From Aeromonas eucrenophila (GTDB lineage: Bacteria; Pseudomonadota; Gammaproteobacteria; Enterobacterales; Aeromonadaceae), in the NCBI RefSeq assembly GCF_000819865.1, contig NZ_CDDF01000005.1:550206-614205 (forward strand): a stretch of DNA of 64,000 bases, given 5' to 3'. Positions 40,751 through 48,980 of the stretch are shown here, piece by piece. The translations under genes were made by a program, and so were the position numbers. Position 1 is the first letter of the stretch; the number at the start of each line of letters is the position of its first letter. The notes below the pieces were generated by a model. That model made no database searches and was not told the origin of the DNA. It saw nothing but the letters and a program-made list of their open reading frames with translations.

Positions 40751-40789
40751 GGCGCGCGCTGCTCGCCCCTGGGCCGGGCAGCGCGCGCC
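40751..40789. terminator. Strong 12-bp inverted repeat downstream of rnk
   Basis: GGCGCGCGCTGC/GCAGCGCGCGCC, twelve perfect pairs with a 15-base loop, nine bases past the rnk stop. There is no T tract on either strand, so it may block exonucleases rather than end transcription by itself. Confidence 0.5.
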
Positions 40790-40797
40790 AACGCAGG

Positions 40798-41193
40798 CTA
40801 GCGGTGCAGTTCGCCCGCCCGCTCAGGCTGATAGACCACCTCCAGGATCTCCACCTGGATGGTGCGCCCGGCGGGGCCCGGCCAGGCGATGCTGTCACCC
40901 ACCTTCAACCCGAGCAGGGCGCTGCCGACCGGGGCCAGCACCGAGATCTTCGACTCATCCCCCTGCACGTCTTTCGGGTAGACCAGGGTCAGGCAGAAGG
41001 CGCTGTCGCTGTTTTGCATCTTGAAGCGCACCGTGCTGTTCATGGTCACTACGTCAGGCGGCATGTCGGCGGGTTCACGGATCTCGGCGCGATCCAGCTC
41101 CTCTTGCAGGGCCAGGTGCTGCGGGTGGTTGCCGAGCAACTGCTCGATGCGATCCAGATCCAGGCTGGAGATCACGAGATTTGGCTGTGTCAT
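40798..41193 (-). CDS. rnk: Nucleoside diphosphate kinase regulator
   Basis: 131-residue Rnk-type protein: a small N-terminal coiled segment, then a GreA-like C-terminal domain (SKISVLAPVGSALLGLKVGD) that can bind RNA polymerase near the secondary channel. E. coli Rnk is 136 residues. ATG 41193 follows AAGGAA; the open frame upstream to 41286 was not used. The effect on nucleoside diphosphate kinase is known only genetically in E. coli. Confidence 0.9.
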   Translation of the reverse strand: MTQPNLVISSLDLDRIEQLLGNHPQHLALQEELDRAEIREPADMPPDVVTMNSTVRFKMQNSDSAFCLTLVYPKDVQGDESKISVLAPVGSALLGLKVGDSIAWPGPAGRTIQVEILEVVYQPERAGELHR

Positions 41194-41426
41194 AAGGCAT
41201 TCCTTATCAATGGCTGACGGGACCAGGATGGCGGGCAAGCTGGTCGAAAACAGAGTGTTGGATTGTGAAAAACAGATCGAAAGCACGATGCCCCCGAACG
41301 ACTCGCGTGGAGGGGCGAGGGCGGGGGCTCAGCGGGGTGTGAGCAGACTTGAAAAAATCATGAGCGCTTTCATGTGGATACCATAACCATTCCGGGCGGC
41401 TTTGGCAATTGCCCGTACCCGTGCTC

Positions 41427-41569
41427 AGAACCTGCCCCCGATCTTGCTGCGAGGCCGTGATCAAGGCTCATGTGCTGCCCGGAATCCTCATTTATATCTA
41501 TAAACTCCGGTTCCTGCGCGGCTCTTCACCTTGCTGACGATCTCTCGCGACAGATTGTGAACAGGTTCT
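41427..41569. repeat. 143-bp palindromic dispersed repeat, copy 2
   Basis: Begins AGAACCTG and ends CAGGTTCT, perfect inverted termini, with TTTATA-TC-TATAAA at the centre. Same length as copy 1 (13210-13352) and in the same orientation. It abuts the stop codon of the minus-strand binding-protein gene. The remaining 41194-41426 upstream of rnk holds no clear gene. Confidence 0.75.
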
Positions 41570-42303
41570 CAGGGCGCCTGATAATCGTACTGCTTGAGGA
41601 TGCGGGTCAGGCTGCCGTCTTGCTGCATCCCCTGAATGGCCTGGCGCCAGCGCGCGGCCTCTCTGGGGGGAAAGTCGGGGTGGGCGGCGAGGTAGATGGC
41701 GGTCTCTTGCAGGGTTTCGCCCCGCACCAGATCCGCGAGCGGCAACCCGGCCTGCTGCTGGGTGTAGCGCGCCGTGTTCCAGGCCACGGCCCAGCCCTGG
41801 ATACGACCCCGGGCCAGCTTGTTGGCGTTGCTGAGCTCCTCCGTCACCGCCTCCTCCCGCGCCTTGGCCAGGGGCTGGCTCAGGCTCTGACCGTAGGAGC
41901 CGCGCATCACCCCAAGGGATCCGCCGGGCAGCGCCGCTATGGTGAGCGGTGCCGGGTGATAGTGGCGATTACTGACCAGCACGAAGGCCTCCTCCAGCAG
42001 GGGGGCGACCCAAAGAAACTGGGCGTCGCGCTGGGGGCTCCTGACCGGCGGCACCAGCAGCACGTCCGGCCTGTGACGAGTCTGCAGCAGGGCGCGGGCC
42101 ATCGGCATCAGCTCTATGGTCAAAGGCTCGTGCAACCGGCGCGCTGCCTCTTCCAACACCTCTATGGTCATGCCGCTCGGCGCCCCTTGCCGGATCGCAA
42201 TCACATAGGGTGGCACCTCGGCTGCGATGACCGTCACGGCGTGGGCCGCATCAGCCGCCAGCAAGGGCAGACCGAAGGTAAGCAGCAGGGCAAGAGTGCG
42301 CAT
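41569..42303 (-). CDS. Periplasmic solute-binding protein, SBP_bac_3-like
   Basis: 244-residue secreted protein with a signal peptide (MRTLALLLTFGLPLLAADAAHA) and a family 3 binding fold (VPPYVIAIRQGAPSGMTIEVLEEAA, LGVMRGSYGQ, ILKQYDY). No permease or ATPase is nearby, so it could be an orphan binding protein or a sensor partner. ATG 42303 starts the signal peptide. Its stop meets the palindromic repeat. Ligand unknown. Confidence 0.78.
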   Translation of the reverse strand: MRTLALLLTFGLPLLAADAAHAVTVIAAEVPPYVIAIRQGAPSGMTIEVLEEAARRLHEPLTIELMPMARALLQTRHRPDVLLVPPVRSPQRDAQFLWVAPLLEEAFVLVSNRHYHPAPLTIAALPGGSLGVMRGSYGQSLSQPLAKAREEAVTEELSNANKLARGRIQGWAVAWNTARYTQQQAGLPLADLVRGETLQETAIYLAAHPDFPPREAARWRQAIQGMQQDGSLTRILKQYDYQAP

Positions 42304-42384
42304 AGGGAGCCGGCTAGGGAAGGAGGTGGTCGAGTGTAGCATCCCACCGACTCAAATCGGCCAGCCCCGCTTGAAGATGGGGTC

Positions 42385-43068
42385 TCAGTCAAAGAAATCC
42401 CGCAGATCCAGGGTCTGGTAATCGCCGAGCTGTGACCAGGGCAGCTGTTTTGGCAGGGGTTTGAGGGTCAGCTCCATCCGGTAGCTGCGATAACCGTCCA
42501 GACTCGCGGACTCCACCACCAGGGGGAGCTGCCATTGGCTCGACCAGAGGATGCGGGTGCGCTGCCTGCCCTCGCGCTTCTCGTACCAGCGCGCCTGCTT
42601 GGGGGCCGCCTCGTCGAGGGGGGTCATGTCCTGCAGCAGGGCCGGATCCACCAGGTGGCGGATGCGCGCCCAGTCGGGTTTGAAGGCGACCTGGCCGTAC
42701 TCCTCCGCAGGTACCTCCACCAGCTGATTGTGCCAGGCGTCGGCGTAGCGCAGTTGCAGCTCGCCATCCTCGGTGCGGCTGACCCAGCGGGCCGCCATCT
42801 GGTGGGTGAAGTGTTTGTGACCCGGATTGGCGTCGTGGGTGGCGTGATAGGCACGGGCCAGGGGCAGGGGGATCAGCCGCTGGCTCCACACCTGGTCGCC
42901 GACCCGTATCCACCTCTCCTGCCACTCCTGCTGTTTGGTGACGCCATCGCTGCTGGTAACGCTGTCCTGATAGCGGATGCGGGCCGCCAGGTCGGGTACC
43001 TCGTCGGCCTGCGCCTGGGGGAAGAGGGTGCTGCCGAGCAGCAACAAGGGGAGCAATATTCTCATCAT
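42385..43068 (-). CDS. Secreted protein of unknown function, downstream of alkaline phosphatases
   Basis: 227-residue exported protein (signal MMRILLPLLLLGSTLFPQAQA). The mature part is rich in Trp and charged residues, with no family that I recognise and no membrane helices. It follows the two alkaline phosphatases on the same strand, 55 bases past the second, so it is probably in the same unit and may be co-expressed under phosphate limitation. ATG 43065 is an equally possible start. Confidence 0.7.
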   Translation of the reverse strand: MMRILLPLLLLGSTLFPQAQADEVPDLAARIRYQDSVTSSDGVTKQQEWQERWIRVGDQVWSQRLIPLPLARAYHATHDANPGHKHFTHQMAARWVSRTEDGELQLRYADAWHNQLVEVPAEEYGQVAFKPDWARIRHLVDPALLQDMTPLDEAAPKQARWYEKREGRQRTRILWSSQWQLPLVVESASLDGYRSYRMELTLKPLPKQLPWSQLGDYQTLDLRDFFD

Positions 43069-43123
43069 ATCGTCGCTCGAAAGAGCGGGGGCCCGTGCGC
43101 CTTGGCAGCCGGGCCCCCGGGTC

Positions 43124-44503
43124 TTACAGGCCGAGCGCCTCCCGCAGTTTGCCGAACACCTTGGTATTGTCGAGCGTGCCCTTGAAGCTGCCGCTGCCGG
43201 CCCCGCCCGCGAACAGCATGATGTCGCCGCCGCCGTGGGTCTCGGCGCCGAGCTTGACGCCAGTCTCCTGCAGATAGTCGTCCGCCATCACCTGATCGCT
43301 GGTGAGGGTGGGGCGCTGGTCCTGGCGGTTCGGGCCGTTGCCGAATACCAGGGTGGTGAACGGTTTGCCATCCACGTCGTTCTGGGTGGAGCCGTCGGCG
43401 TTCTTGACCAGATCCAGCACCTTGTTGCCCTTGGCGGAGTAGCCGTTGATGGTCATGGTGTGGTCGTGATCGGCGGTGACCACGATCAGGGTATCGCTCA
43501 AGTCCACCTTGCCCAGCGCCGTCTTGACCGCCTCGTCCAGCGCCACCGCATCGGTGAGGGAGCGCTTGGCGTTGGTGGCGTGCAGGGCGTGGTCGATGCG
43601 GCCCCCCTCCACCATCAGGAAGTAGCCCTGGCTGTTCTGGCTCAGCAGATCGATCGCCTTGGCGGTCATCTCGGACAGGGACGGCTGGGTGTTGGCGGCG
43701 CCCTTGGCAACGCGGTCCAGCTCGTAGTCGAGGTGGGACTTGGCGCTGAACAGACCCAGCACCTTGCCGCTGTTGACCTTGGCCAGATCGCTCTGGGTGG
43801 TGACGTAGCTGTAGCCCTGGGCACTCAGTTCGGCGGTGAGATCCCGGCCATCGGCCCGGCCCCCCTTGTTGCTGGCGCTGTAGGGGGTCCAGTGGTTGGC
43901 ACCGCCCCCGAGCAGCACGTCCACCCCGTCCCCGAGCGCCGCGTTGAAGCCGGCGCCGCCCGGCACCGCCTGCTCGGCGATGGCGTAGGCCGCATCCCGG
44001 TGGCAGATGTGGGAGTAGGTGGCAGCCGGGGTGGCATGGGTCAGCTCGGTGGTGGTGACGGCGCCGACGGATTTACCCGCCGCCTTGGCCAGCTCCAGTA
44101 TGGTGGGCACAGGCGTGCCGTTGTCGCTGGCGCAGTTGTTGACGCCCTTGTTGCCGTTGGCATCCTTGCCGGGGGCCACTGCCTTGGTGTCGCTGCTCAT
44201 GGCGATCACCTCGTTGTTCATCTTGACGCCGGTGGTGTAGGCCGCCATGGAGGGGGCCGAATCCGTGGTCTGGGCGTCGTTGGAGAAGGTTTTGATGCGC
44301 GCGCTCTGGGGCAGCTTCATGATCTCCAGATCCCCCTCTTCCCCCACCTTGAACAGCCGGGTGGCGGTGAGGACGGTGGGGCCCATGCCGTCACCGATAA
44401 ACAGGATCACGTTCTTGGCATCGCTTGCCTGAGCCTGGGGAAGCCCACTCAGGGCGCCGAGCAGGGCGGTGCAGACCAGCGTCTTTTTCATGATGATTTT
44501 CAT
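43124..44503 (-). CDS. Alkaline phosphatase, periplasmic
   Basis: 459-residue PhoA-superfamily enzyme with a cleavable signal peptide (MKKTLVCTALLGALSGLPQAQA). Metal and catalytic segments are FIGDGMG, TDSAPSMAA (nucleophile serine), MVEGGRIDHALH, TADHDHT and AETHGG. AAGGGA lies before ATG 44503; ATG 44491 is also possible. It is the paralogue of the gene just upstream (about 11 bases between them). It releases phosphate from organic esters in the periplasm, feeding Pst. Confidence 0.9.
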   Translation of the reverse strand: MKIIMKKTLVCTALLGALSGLPQAQASDAKNVILFIGDGMGPTVLTATRLFKVGEEGDLEIMKLPQSARIKTFSNDAQTTDSAPSMAAYTTGVKMNNEVIAMSSDTKAVAPGKDANGNKGVNNCASDNGTPVPTILELAKAAGKSVGAVTTTELTHATPAATYSHICHRDAAYAIAEQAVPGGAGFNAALGDGVDVLLGGGANHWTPYSASNKGGRADGRDLTAELSAQGYSYVTTQSDLAKVNSGKVLGLFSAKSHLDYELDRVAKGAANTQPSLSEMTAKAIDLLSQNSQGYFLMVEGGRIDHALHATNAKRSLTDAVALDEAVKTALGKVDLSDTLIVVTADHDHTMTINGYSAKGNKVLDLVKNADGSTQNDVDGKPFTTLVFGNGPNRQDQRPTLTSDQVMADDYLQETGVKLGAETHGGGDIMLFAGGAGSGSFKGTLDNTKVFGKLREALGL

Positions 44504-44514
44504 CCTATAGTCCC

Positions 44515-45906
44515 TTACAGCTTGGCCGCAGCCTTGATCTTGCCGAACACGGCAGTGTTGTCGAGGGAGCCGTGGAAGCTGTCAGCCCCCTGGCCGATGG
44601 CGCCGAGGAAGACGTCGGTGCCGCCGTGGGTCTCGTTGCCAATCTCTCCCACCTTGACCACCACCTCCTGGTGATAGTCGTTGGCCGAGACGGTGGCGTC
44701 GTCGAGGGCCGCCACGCTGCTGCGTGGGCCATCCACCCGGTTGTAGCCGTTGCCAAAGCCGATGATGGTGTAGGGCATGCCGTCGGCATCCTTGCTGGGT
44801 TCACCGGTCTCGTAGTTCTTCACCAGCCCCAGTACCCCCGGATTGCTGGCGGTGGTCTTGCCGGTGCGCTTGGCATAACCGTTGAGCACCAGGGTGTGGT
44901 CATGGTCGGCGGTGACCACGATCAGGGTGTTCTTCAGCTCGGGGTCTGTCTTCTTCACCTCGTCGATGGCGGCCTTGATGGCGTCGTCGAAGGCGAGGGT
45001 ATCTTGCAGGGCACGCTTGGCGTTGGTGTCGTGCAGGGCGTGATCGATGCGGCCCCCCTCCACCATCAGGAAGTAACCCTTCTCCTTGTCCTTGAGCTGC
45101 TTGATGGCGGCCAGGGTCATCTGGGCCAGGGACGGCTCGCTGGCCGGTCTGTCCAGGTCGTATTTCATGTGGCTAGAGCCAAACAGTCCCAGTAGCGGCT
45201 TGCTGGCATCGGCCTGGTTCAGCTGATCCAGAGTGCTGGCGAACTGATAGCCCTTGGCCTGCATCTCGTCGATGAGGTTGCGGCCATCGGTACGCTTGCC
45301 CTTGTCGGCGGTGGGCAGGAAGAAGCTGCTGCCGCCCCCGAGCACCACGTCCAACCCCTCCTTGAGGTTGCCGTTGTAGCCGGCACCGCCCGGTACCAGC
45401 TGGGCGGCGATGTCCGCCTCCAGATCCCGGTTGCAGATGTGGGCATAGGTGGCGGCCGGGGTGGCGTGGGTCACCCGGGTGCTGGTAACCACGCCGGTGC
45501 CGCGGCCATCGGCCTTGGCCAGCTCCAGCAGGGTGGTGACCGGCTTGCCGGCACTCTTGCTGCAGTCGCTCTCCTGGGTGGCGTCACTGTCCATGCTGAT
45601 GACGCCGTTGTTGCTCTTGACCCCGGTCATGTAGGCGGCCATGGAAGGGGCCGAGTCGGTGACCTGGGAGTCGTGGGAGAAGGTCTTGATGAAGGCCGTC
45701 TGGGGCAGGGTATCTATGGTGAGATCCCCCTCTTCACCGACGCCGTAGATGCGGGCCGCGGTCAAGGTGTTGAGGCCCATGCCATCCCCCAAGAAGAAGA
45801 TCACGTTCTTGGCGCTGGGCTCGGGGGTGGTGCTGTCGTTTGTGGAGTTGCAGCCGGCGGCCAGGGCGGCGCCGATCATCAATGCAAGTCCTGCCATTTT
45901 TCTCAT
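44515..45906 (-). CDS. Alkaline phosphatase, lipoprotein form
   Basis: 463-residue paralogue of the downstream enzyme. The N-terminus is a lipoprotein signal with lipobox LAAGC at about residue 19, followed by a Ser/Thr/Pro linker; the mature enzyme has FLGDGMG, TDSAPSMAA, MVEGGRIDHALH, TADHDHT and NETHGG. One copy is thus membrane-anchored and the other soluble. AAGGAG precedes the ATG. First gene of the unit, with Pho-box-like half-sites upstream. Confidence 0.9.
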   Translation of the reverse strand: MRKMAGLALMIGAALAAGCNSTNDSTTPEPSAKNVIFFLGDGMGLNTLTAARIYGVGEEGDLTIDTLPQTAFIKTFSHDSQVTDSAPSMAAYMTGVKSNNGVISMDSDATQESDCSKSAGKPVTTLLELAKADGRGTGVVTSTRVTHATPAATYAHICNRDLEADIAAQLVPGGAGYNGNLKEGLDVVLGGGSSFFLPTADKGKRTDGRNLIDEMQAKGYQFASTLDQLNQADASKPLLGLFGSSHMKYDLDRPASEPSLAQMTLAAIKQLKDKEKGYFLMVEGGRIDHALHDTNAKRALQDTLAFDDAIKAAIDEVKKTDPELKNTLIVVTADHDHTLVLNGYAKRTGKTTASNPGVLGLVKNYETGEPSKDADGMPYTIIGFGNGYNRVDGPRSSVAALDDATVSANDYHQEVVVKVGEIGNETHGGTDVFLGAIGQGADSFHGSLDNTAVFGKIKAAAKL

Positions 45907-45952
45907 TGGGGTTCGCTCCTTGTAAAACCTGAGCGCAGCCTAGAGGCAGGGG

Positions 45953-45981
45953 ATGACATTTTTAGTGGAATTCGATGACAA
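45953..45981 (-). promoter_or_regulatory. Pho-box-like half-sites upstream of the phosphatases
   Basis: Minus strand: TTGTCAT (45981-45975) and ATGTCAT (45959-45953) are 22 bp apart, two turns of the 11-bp PhoB repeat, with a degenerate middle unit. Ten bases later comes TAGGCT as a possible -10. Weaker than the pst and ppk boxes. Confidence 0.45.
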
Positions 45982-46107
45982 TCCGGTGAAGGTACCCGCC
46001 GAATGTGATTCTGTATCAATCACTTATTCACGGATTTGGAGCCAAACGTCTGTCATGCCGGCTCGCCCAGCGGCTTGGAGGTTCCCGTCCATCCGGCTAG
46101 AATGGCC

Positions 46108-46136
46108 TGTCAAATCGGGGCGCCAACGGGTAGAAT
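46108..46136 (+). promoter_or_regulatory. Candidate sigma-70 promoter of ylqF
   Basis: TGTCAA (46108-46113), 17-bp spacer, TAGAAT (46131-46136). The rest of the 350-bp gap before ylqF shows no gene. Confidence 0.45.
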
Positions 46137-46254
46137 GCGCGCCCCTATGATTGATGTCCGGTGACGCCCGGCGTCCACCATCGCTCGCCGTTTTTGTTGC
46201 CGGTCACAGCCGCCAGCCACAGAGCGCCCGCAGTCCTTACAGAGAGTCACGGAT

Positions 46255-47205
46255 ATGTCCATCAACTGGTTCCCAGGCCACATGCACAAGGCCCGCAAAG
46301 AGATTGCCGAGGTCATGCCCCAGGTCGATGTCATCATCGAGATGCTCGACGCCCGCATTCCCTTCTCCAGCGAGAACCCGCTGGTGCCCGAGCTGCGCGG
46401 CGATACTCCGGTGATCAAGGTGCTGAACAAGGCGGATCTCGCCGATCCGGCCATCACCGAGCTGTGGGTGGCGCACATGGAACAAGAGAAGGGGATCAAG
46501 GCCTTGCCACTGACCCAGCAGGAGCCGGAGAAGATCAAGGCGCTGCTGACCCTGTGCCACGAGATGCTGCCGGACAGAAACTTCGACCTGCGCGGGGTGC
46601 GCGCCATGATCATGGGCATCCCCAACGTGGGTAAATCCACCCTGATCAACACCCTGGCCGGGCGCACCATAGCCCGCACCGGCAACGAGGCGGGGGTGAC
46701 CAAGTCCCAGCAGCGGATCAAGCTCGACAACAACGTCATCCTGACCGATACCCCGGGCTTCCTGTGGCCCAAGCTGAACCCGCCCTCCTGCGGTTACCGG
46801 TTGGCGATCACCGCCGCCATCAAAGACACTGTGTTCGACTACGCCGACATCGCCATGTTCGCGGCCGATTACTTCATCAAGGCCTATCCGGAGCGCATCA
46901 AGGCACGCTACCAGATTGCGGATCTGCCAGAGACCGAGATAGAGCTGCTGGAGCTCATCGCCCGCCAGCGCGCCTTCGTGCGCAAGGGCGGCCTGGCTGA
47001 CCTGCACAAGGCATCCGAGATCCTGGTCAACGAGTTCCGCTCCGGCTTGCTGGGGCGCATCTCCCTGGAGACGCCTGAGATGGTGAGCACCGAGATAGTG
47101 GAAGCCGAGGCCGACGCCGCGCAGAAGGCTGCAGAGAAGGCCGAGCGGGAAGAGGAGCGCCAGGCGCGCGCCCGTCGCAAGTACGCCAAGAAGCGTCAGA
47201 AATAG
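46255..47205 (+). CDS. ylqF: Ribosome biogenesis GTPase YlqF/RbgA
   Basis: 316-residue circularly permuted GTPase: G4 (NKAD) comes first, then G1 (GIPNVGKST), G2 and G3 (DTPG). The N-terminus INWFPGHMHKARKEI is typical of RbgA, which acts in late 50S assembly. The last ~35 residues are a highly charged Glu/Arg/Lys tail, likely RNA-binding. It is monocistronic and ends at a terminator. Confidence 0.92.
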   Translation: MSINWFPGHMHKARKEIAEVMPQVDVIIEMLDARIPFSSENPLVPELRGDTPVIKVLNKADLADPAITELWVAHMEQEKGIKALPLTQQEPEKIKALLTLCHEMLPDRNFDLRGVRAMIMGIPNVGKSTLINTLAGRTIARTGNEAGVTKSQQRIKLDNNVILTDTPGFLWPKLNPPSCGYRLAITAAIKDTVFDYADIAMFAADYFIKAYPERIKARYQIADLPETEIELLELIARQRAFVRKGGLADLHKASEILVNEFRSGLLGRISLETPEMVSTEIVEAEADAAQKAAEKAEREEERQARARRKYAKKRQK

Positions 47206-47225
47206 CCGCCATTGTGCTTGGTATG

Positions 47226-47260
47226 AAGAAGAGGCGACCCCAGGGTCGCCTCTTCTTTTT
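47226..47260. terminator. Terminator after ylqF, near-identical to one at 48911
   Basis: AAGAAGAGGCGACCC/GGGTCGCCTCTTCTT plus T tract. The same hairpin, to within one or two bases, follows the HDAC gene at 48911-48945. Confidence 0.9.
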
Positions 47261-47314
47261 GATGTCCATGGTCAGGGCTGGGGTCAGCACAGTTGCCAGG
47301 CAAGGCAGTGACGC

Positions 47315-47410
47315 ACCTCGGCCGACACTAGGGTGTGCCGTCTCGAACGGGGCGAGGGGCAGGGGGAGCAGCTGCTGCCAGTCGATGTCATCGACTGATT
47401 TGTGTTTGAC
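47315..47410 (-). pseudogene. Remnant of the HDAC-family gene 3' end
   Basis: On the minus strand this reads DWQQLLPLPLAPFETAHPSVG, against DWQKLIPLHLSLFEEARRHFG at the end of the intact gene at 48981-49877. About 34 of 46 bases match over the best block. It has the same downstream hairpin as the intact gene, so a gene tail plus terminator has been copied or left behind. Nothing codes for the rest of the enzyme here. The limits are approximate. Confidence 0.6.
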
Positions 47411-47673
47411 CTGCCTCACTGCTGGGCAGCAACAGCACGTCTTTATCTTTATGCTTTAGCTAGCATCTTTGGCATGAATTTACATTCTTTTTCAGTCAAA
47501 TATCTCGTCAATAAAGAAGATAAATTTGGCGTCGAGCAGGCACTTCGCGGTGAAGATTAGCGGCTAAAACCGCTGGATGAAAAAAAGCCGCTCGGGCCAT
47601 CTCAGGCAGATTGACAATCCAATCGGCGGTGGCATGATGCGCTCGCATTTTGCCTCTCTTCAGGGTTTCCCCC

Positions 47674-48822
47674 ATGACCATCTACACCCGACCAGTGCTG
47701 TTATTGCTCTGTGGCCTGCTGCTGCTGACCCTGGCCATCGCGGTGTTGAACACACTAGTGCCGCTCTGGCTTGCCCATGAAAAACTGCCGACCTGGCAGG
47801 TGGGCATGGTCGGCTCCTCCTATTTCAGTGGCAACCTGCTGGGGACCCTGCTCGCGGGGGCGCTGATCAAACGGGTCGGGTTCAACCGCAGCTACTACCT
47901 GGCGTCCCTGATCTTTGCCGCCGGCTGTGTCGGCTTAGGGATCACCCTCGGCTTCTGGAGCTGGCTCGCATGGCGATTCATCGCCGGGGTCGGCTGCGCC
48001 ATGATCTGGGTGGTGGTGGAGAGCGCGCTGATGTGCAGCGGCACCTCCCGCAATCGTGGCCGCCTGCTGGCCGCCTACATGATGGTCTATTACGTGGGCA
48101 CTGTGCTGGGGCAACTTTTGGTCAGCAAGGTGCCGACGGGCCTGATGGAGGTGCTGCCCTGGGTGACGGCGCTGGTGTTGGCGGCCATCTTGCCACTGCT
48201 GTTCACTCGCATCGTGCACGAGCGCGGCGAGCATCAGGCCACCACCCTGGTCTGGCCCATGCTGCGCCTGCGTCAGGCCCGTCTCGGTGTCAACGGCTGC
48301 ATCATCTCCGGCATCGTCTTGGGATCCCTCTATGGGTTGATGCCGCTCTATCTGAACCATCAGGGAGTGAGTGATGCCGGCATCGGCTTCTGGATGGCGG
48401 TAATGGTGAGCGCCGGCATCCTGGGGCAGTGGCCCATCGGTCGCCTGGCGGACAGATTCGGGCGATTGCCCGTGTTGCGGGTCCAGGTGTTGGTGGTGAT
48501 CCTGGGGGCCATGGCGATGCTCGGCAACGCGGCCATGGGCCCGGCGCTGTTTATCCTCGGGGCTGCGGGTTTTACGCTCTATCCGGTGGCCATGGCCTGG
48601 GCCTGCGAGAAGGTTGAACAGCATCAGCTGGTGGCGATGAACCAGGCGCTGCTGCTGAGCTACACCATCGGCAGCCTGCTCGGCCCGACCTTTACTTCGC
48701 TGCTGATGCAGCACTACTCGGATAAGCTGCTGTTTGTCATGATCGCCGGCGTCTCCCTTGTCTACCTGCTGATGCTGCTACGTAAAATGGGCGAGCATCC
48801 GACGCCGGTGGCCCATGCCTGA
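47674..48822 (+). CDS. ycaD: MFS transporter YcaD
   Basis: 382-residue, twelve-helix MFS protein with near-complete correspondence to E. coli YcaD ([51 protein letters not shown] in shared blocks, [15 protein letters not shown]). Substrate is unknown in E. coli as well. ATG 47674 begins at the family N-terminus; the frame opens eight codons earlier. It sits between two direct copies of an HDAC gene tail plus terminator. Confidence 0.9.
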   Translation: MTIYTRPVLLLLCGLLLLTLAIAVLNTLVPLWLAHEKLPTWQVGMVGSSYFSGNLLGTLLAGALIKRVGFNRSYYLASLIFAAGCVGLGITLGFWSWLAWRFIAGVGCAMIWVVVESALMCSGTSRNRGRLLAAYMMVYYVGTVLGQLLVSKVPTGLMEVLPWVTALVLAAILPLLFTRIVHERGEHQATTLVWPMLRLRQARLGVNGCIISGIVLGSLYGLMPLYLNHQGVSDAGIGFWMAVMVSAGILGQWPIGRLADRFGRLPVLRVQVLVVILGAMAMLGNAAMGPALFILGAAGFTLYPVAMAWACEKVEQHQLVAMNQALLLSYTIGSLLGPTFTSLLMQHYSDKLLFVMIAGVSLVYLLMLLRKMGEHPTPVAHA

Positions 48823-48910
48823 CGACTCAAGGGGCGCAACGAAAAAGTCTGTAACGGGTAGGCCTGATTGGCGGGAAAAAACGCGGTAGAACACTGTTGT
48901 GCTTTATATA

Positions 48911-48945
48911 AAGAAGAGGCGACCCTGGGTCGCCTCTTCTTTTTG
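48911..48945. terminator. Terminator between ycaD and the HDAC gene
   Basis: AAGAAGAGGCGACCC/GGGTCGCCTCTTCTT with a minimal loop and T-rich flanks; twin of the hairpin at 47226-47260. Confidence 0.9.
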
Positions 48946-48980
48946 GAATGTGGGAAGTCATAGGCACGCGACGGCGCGGT

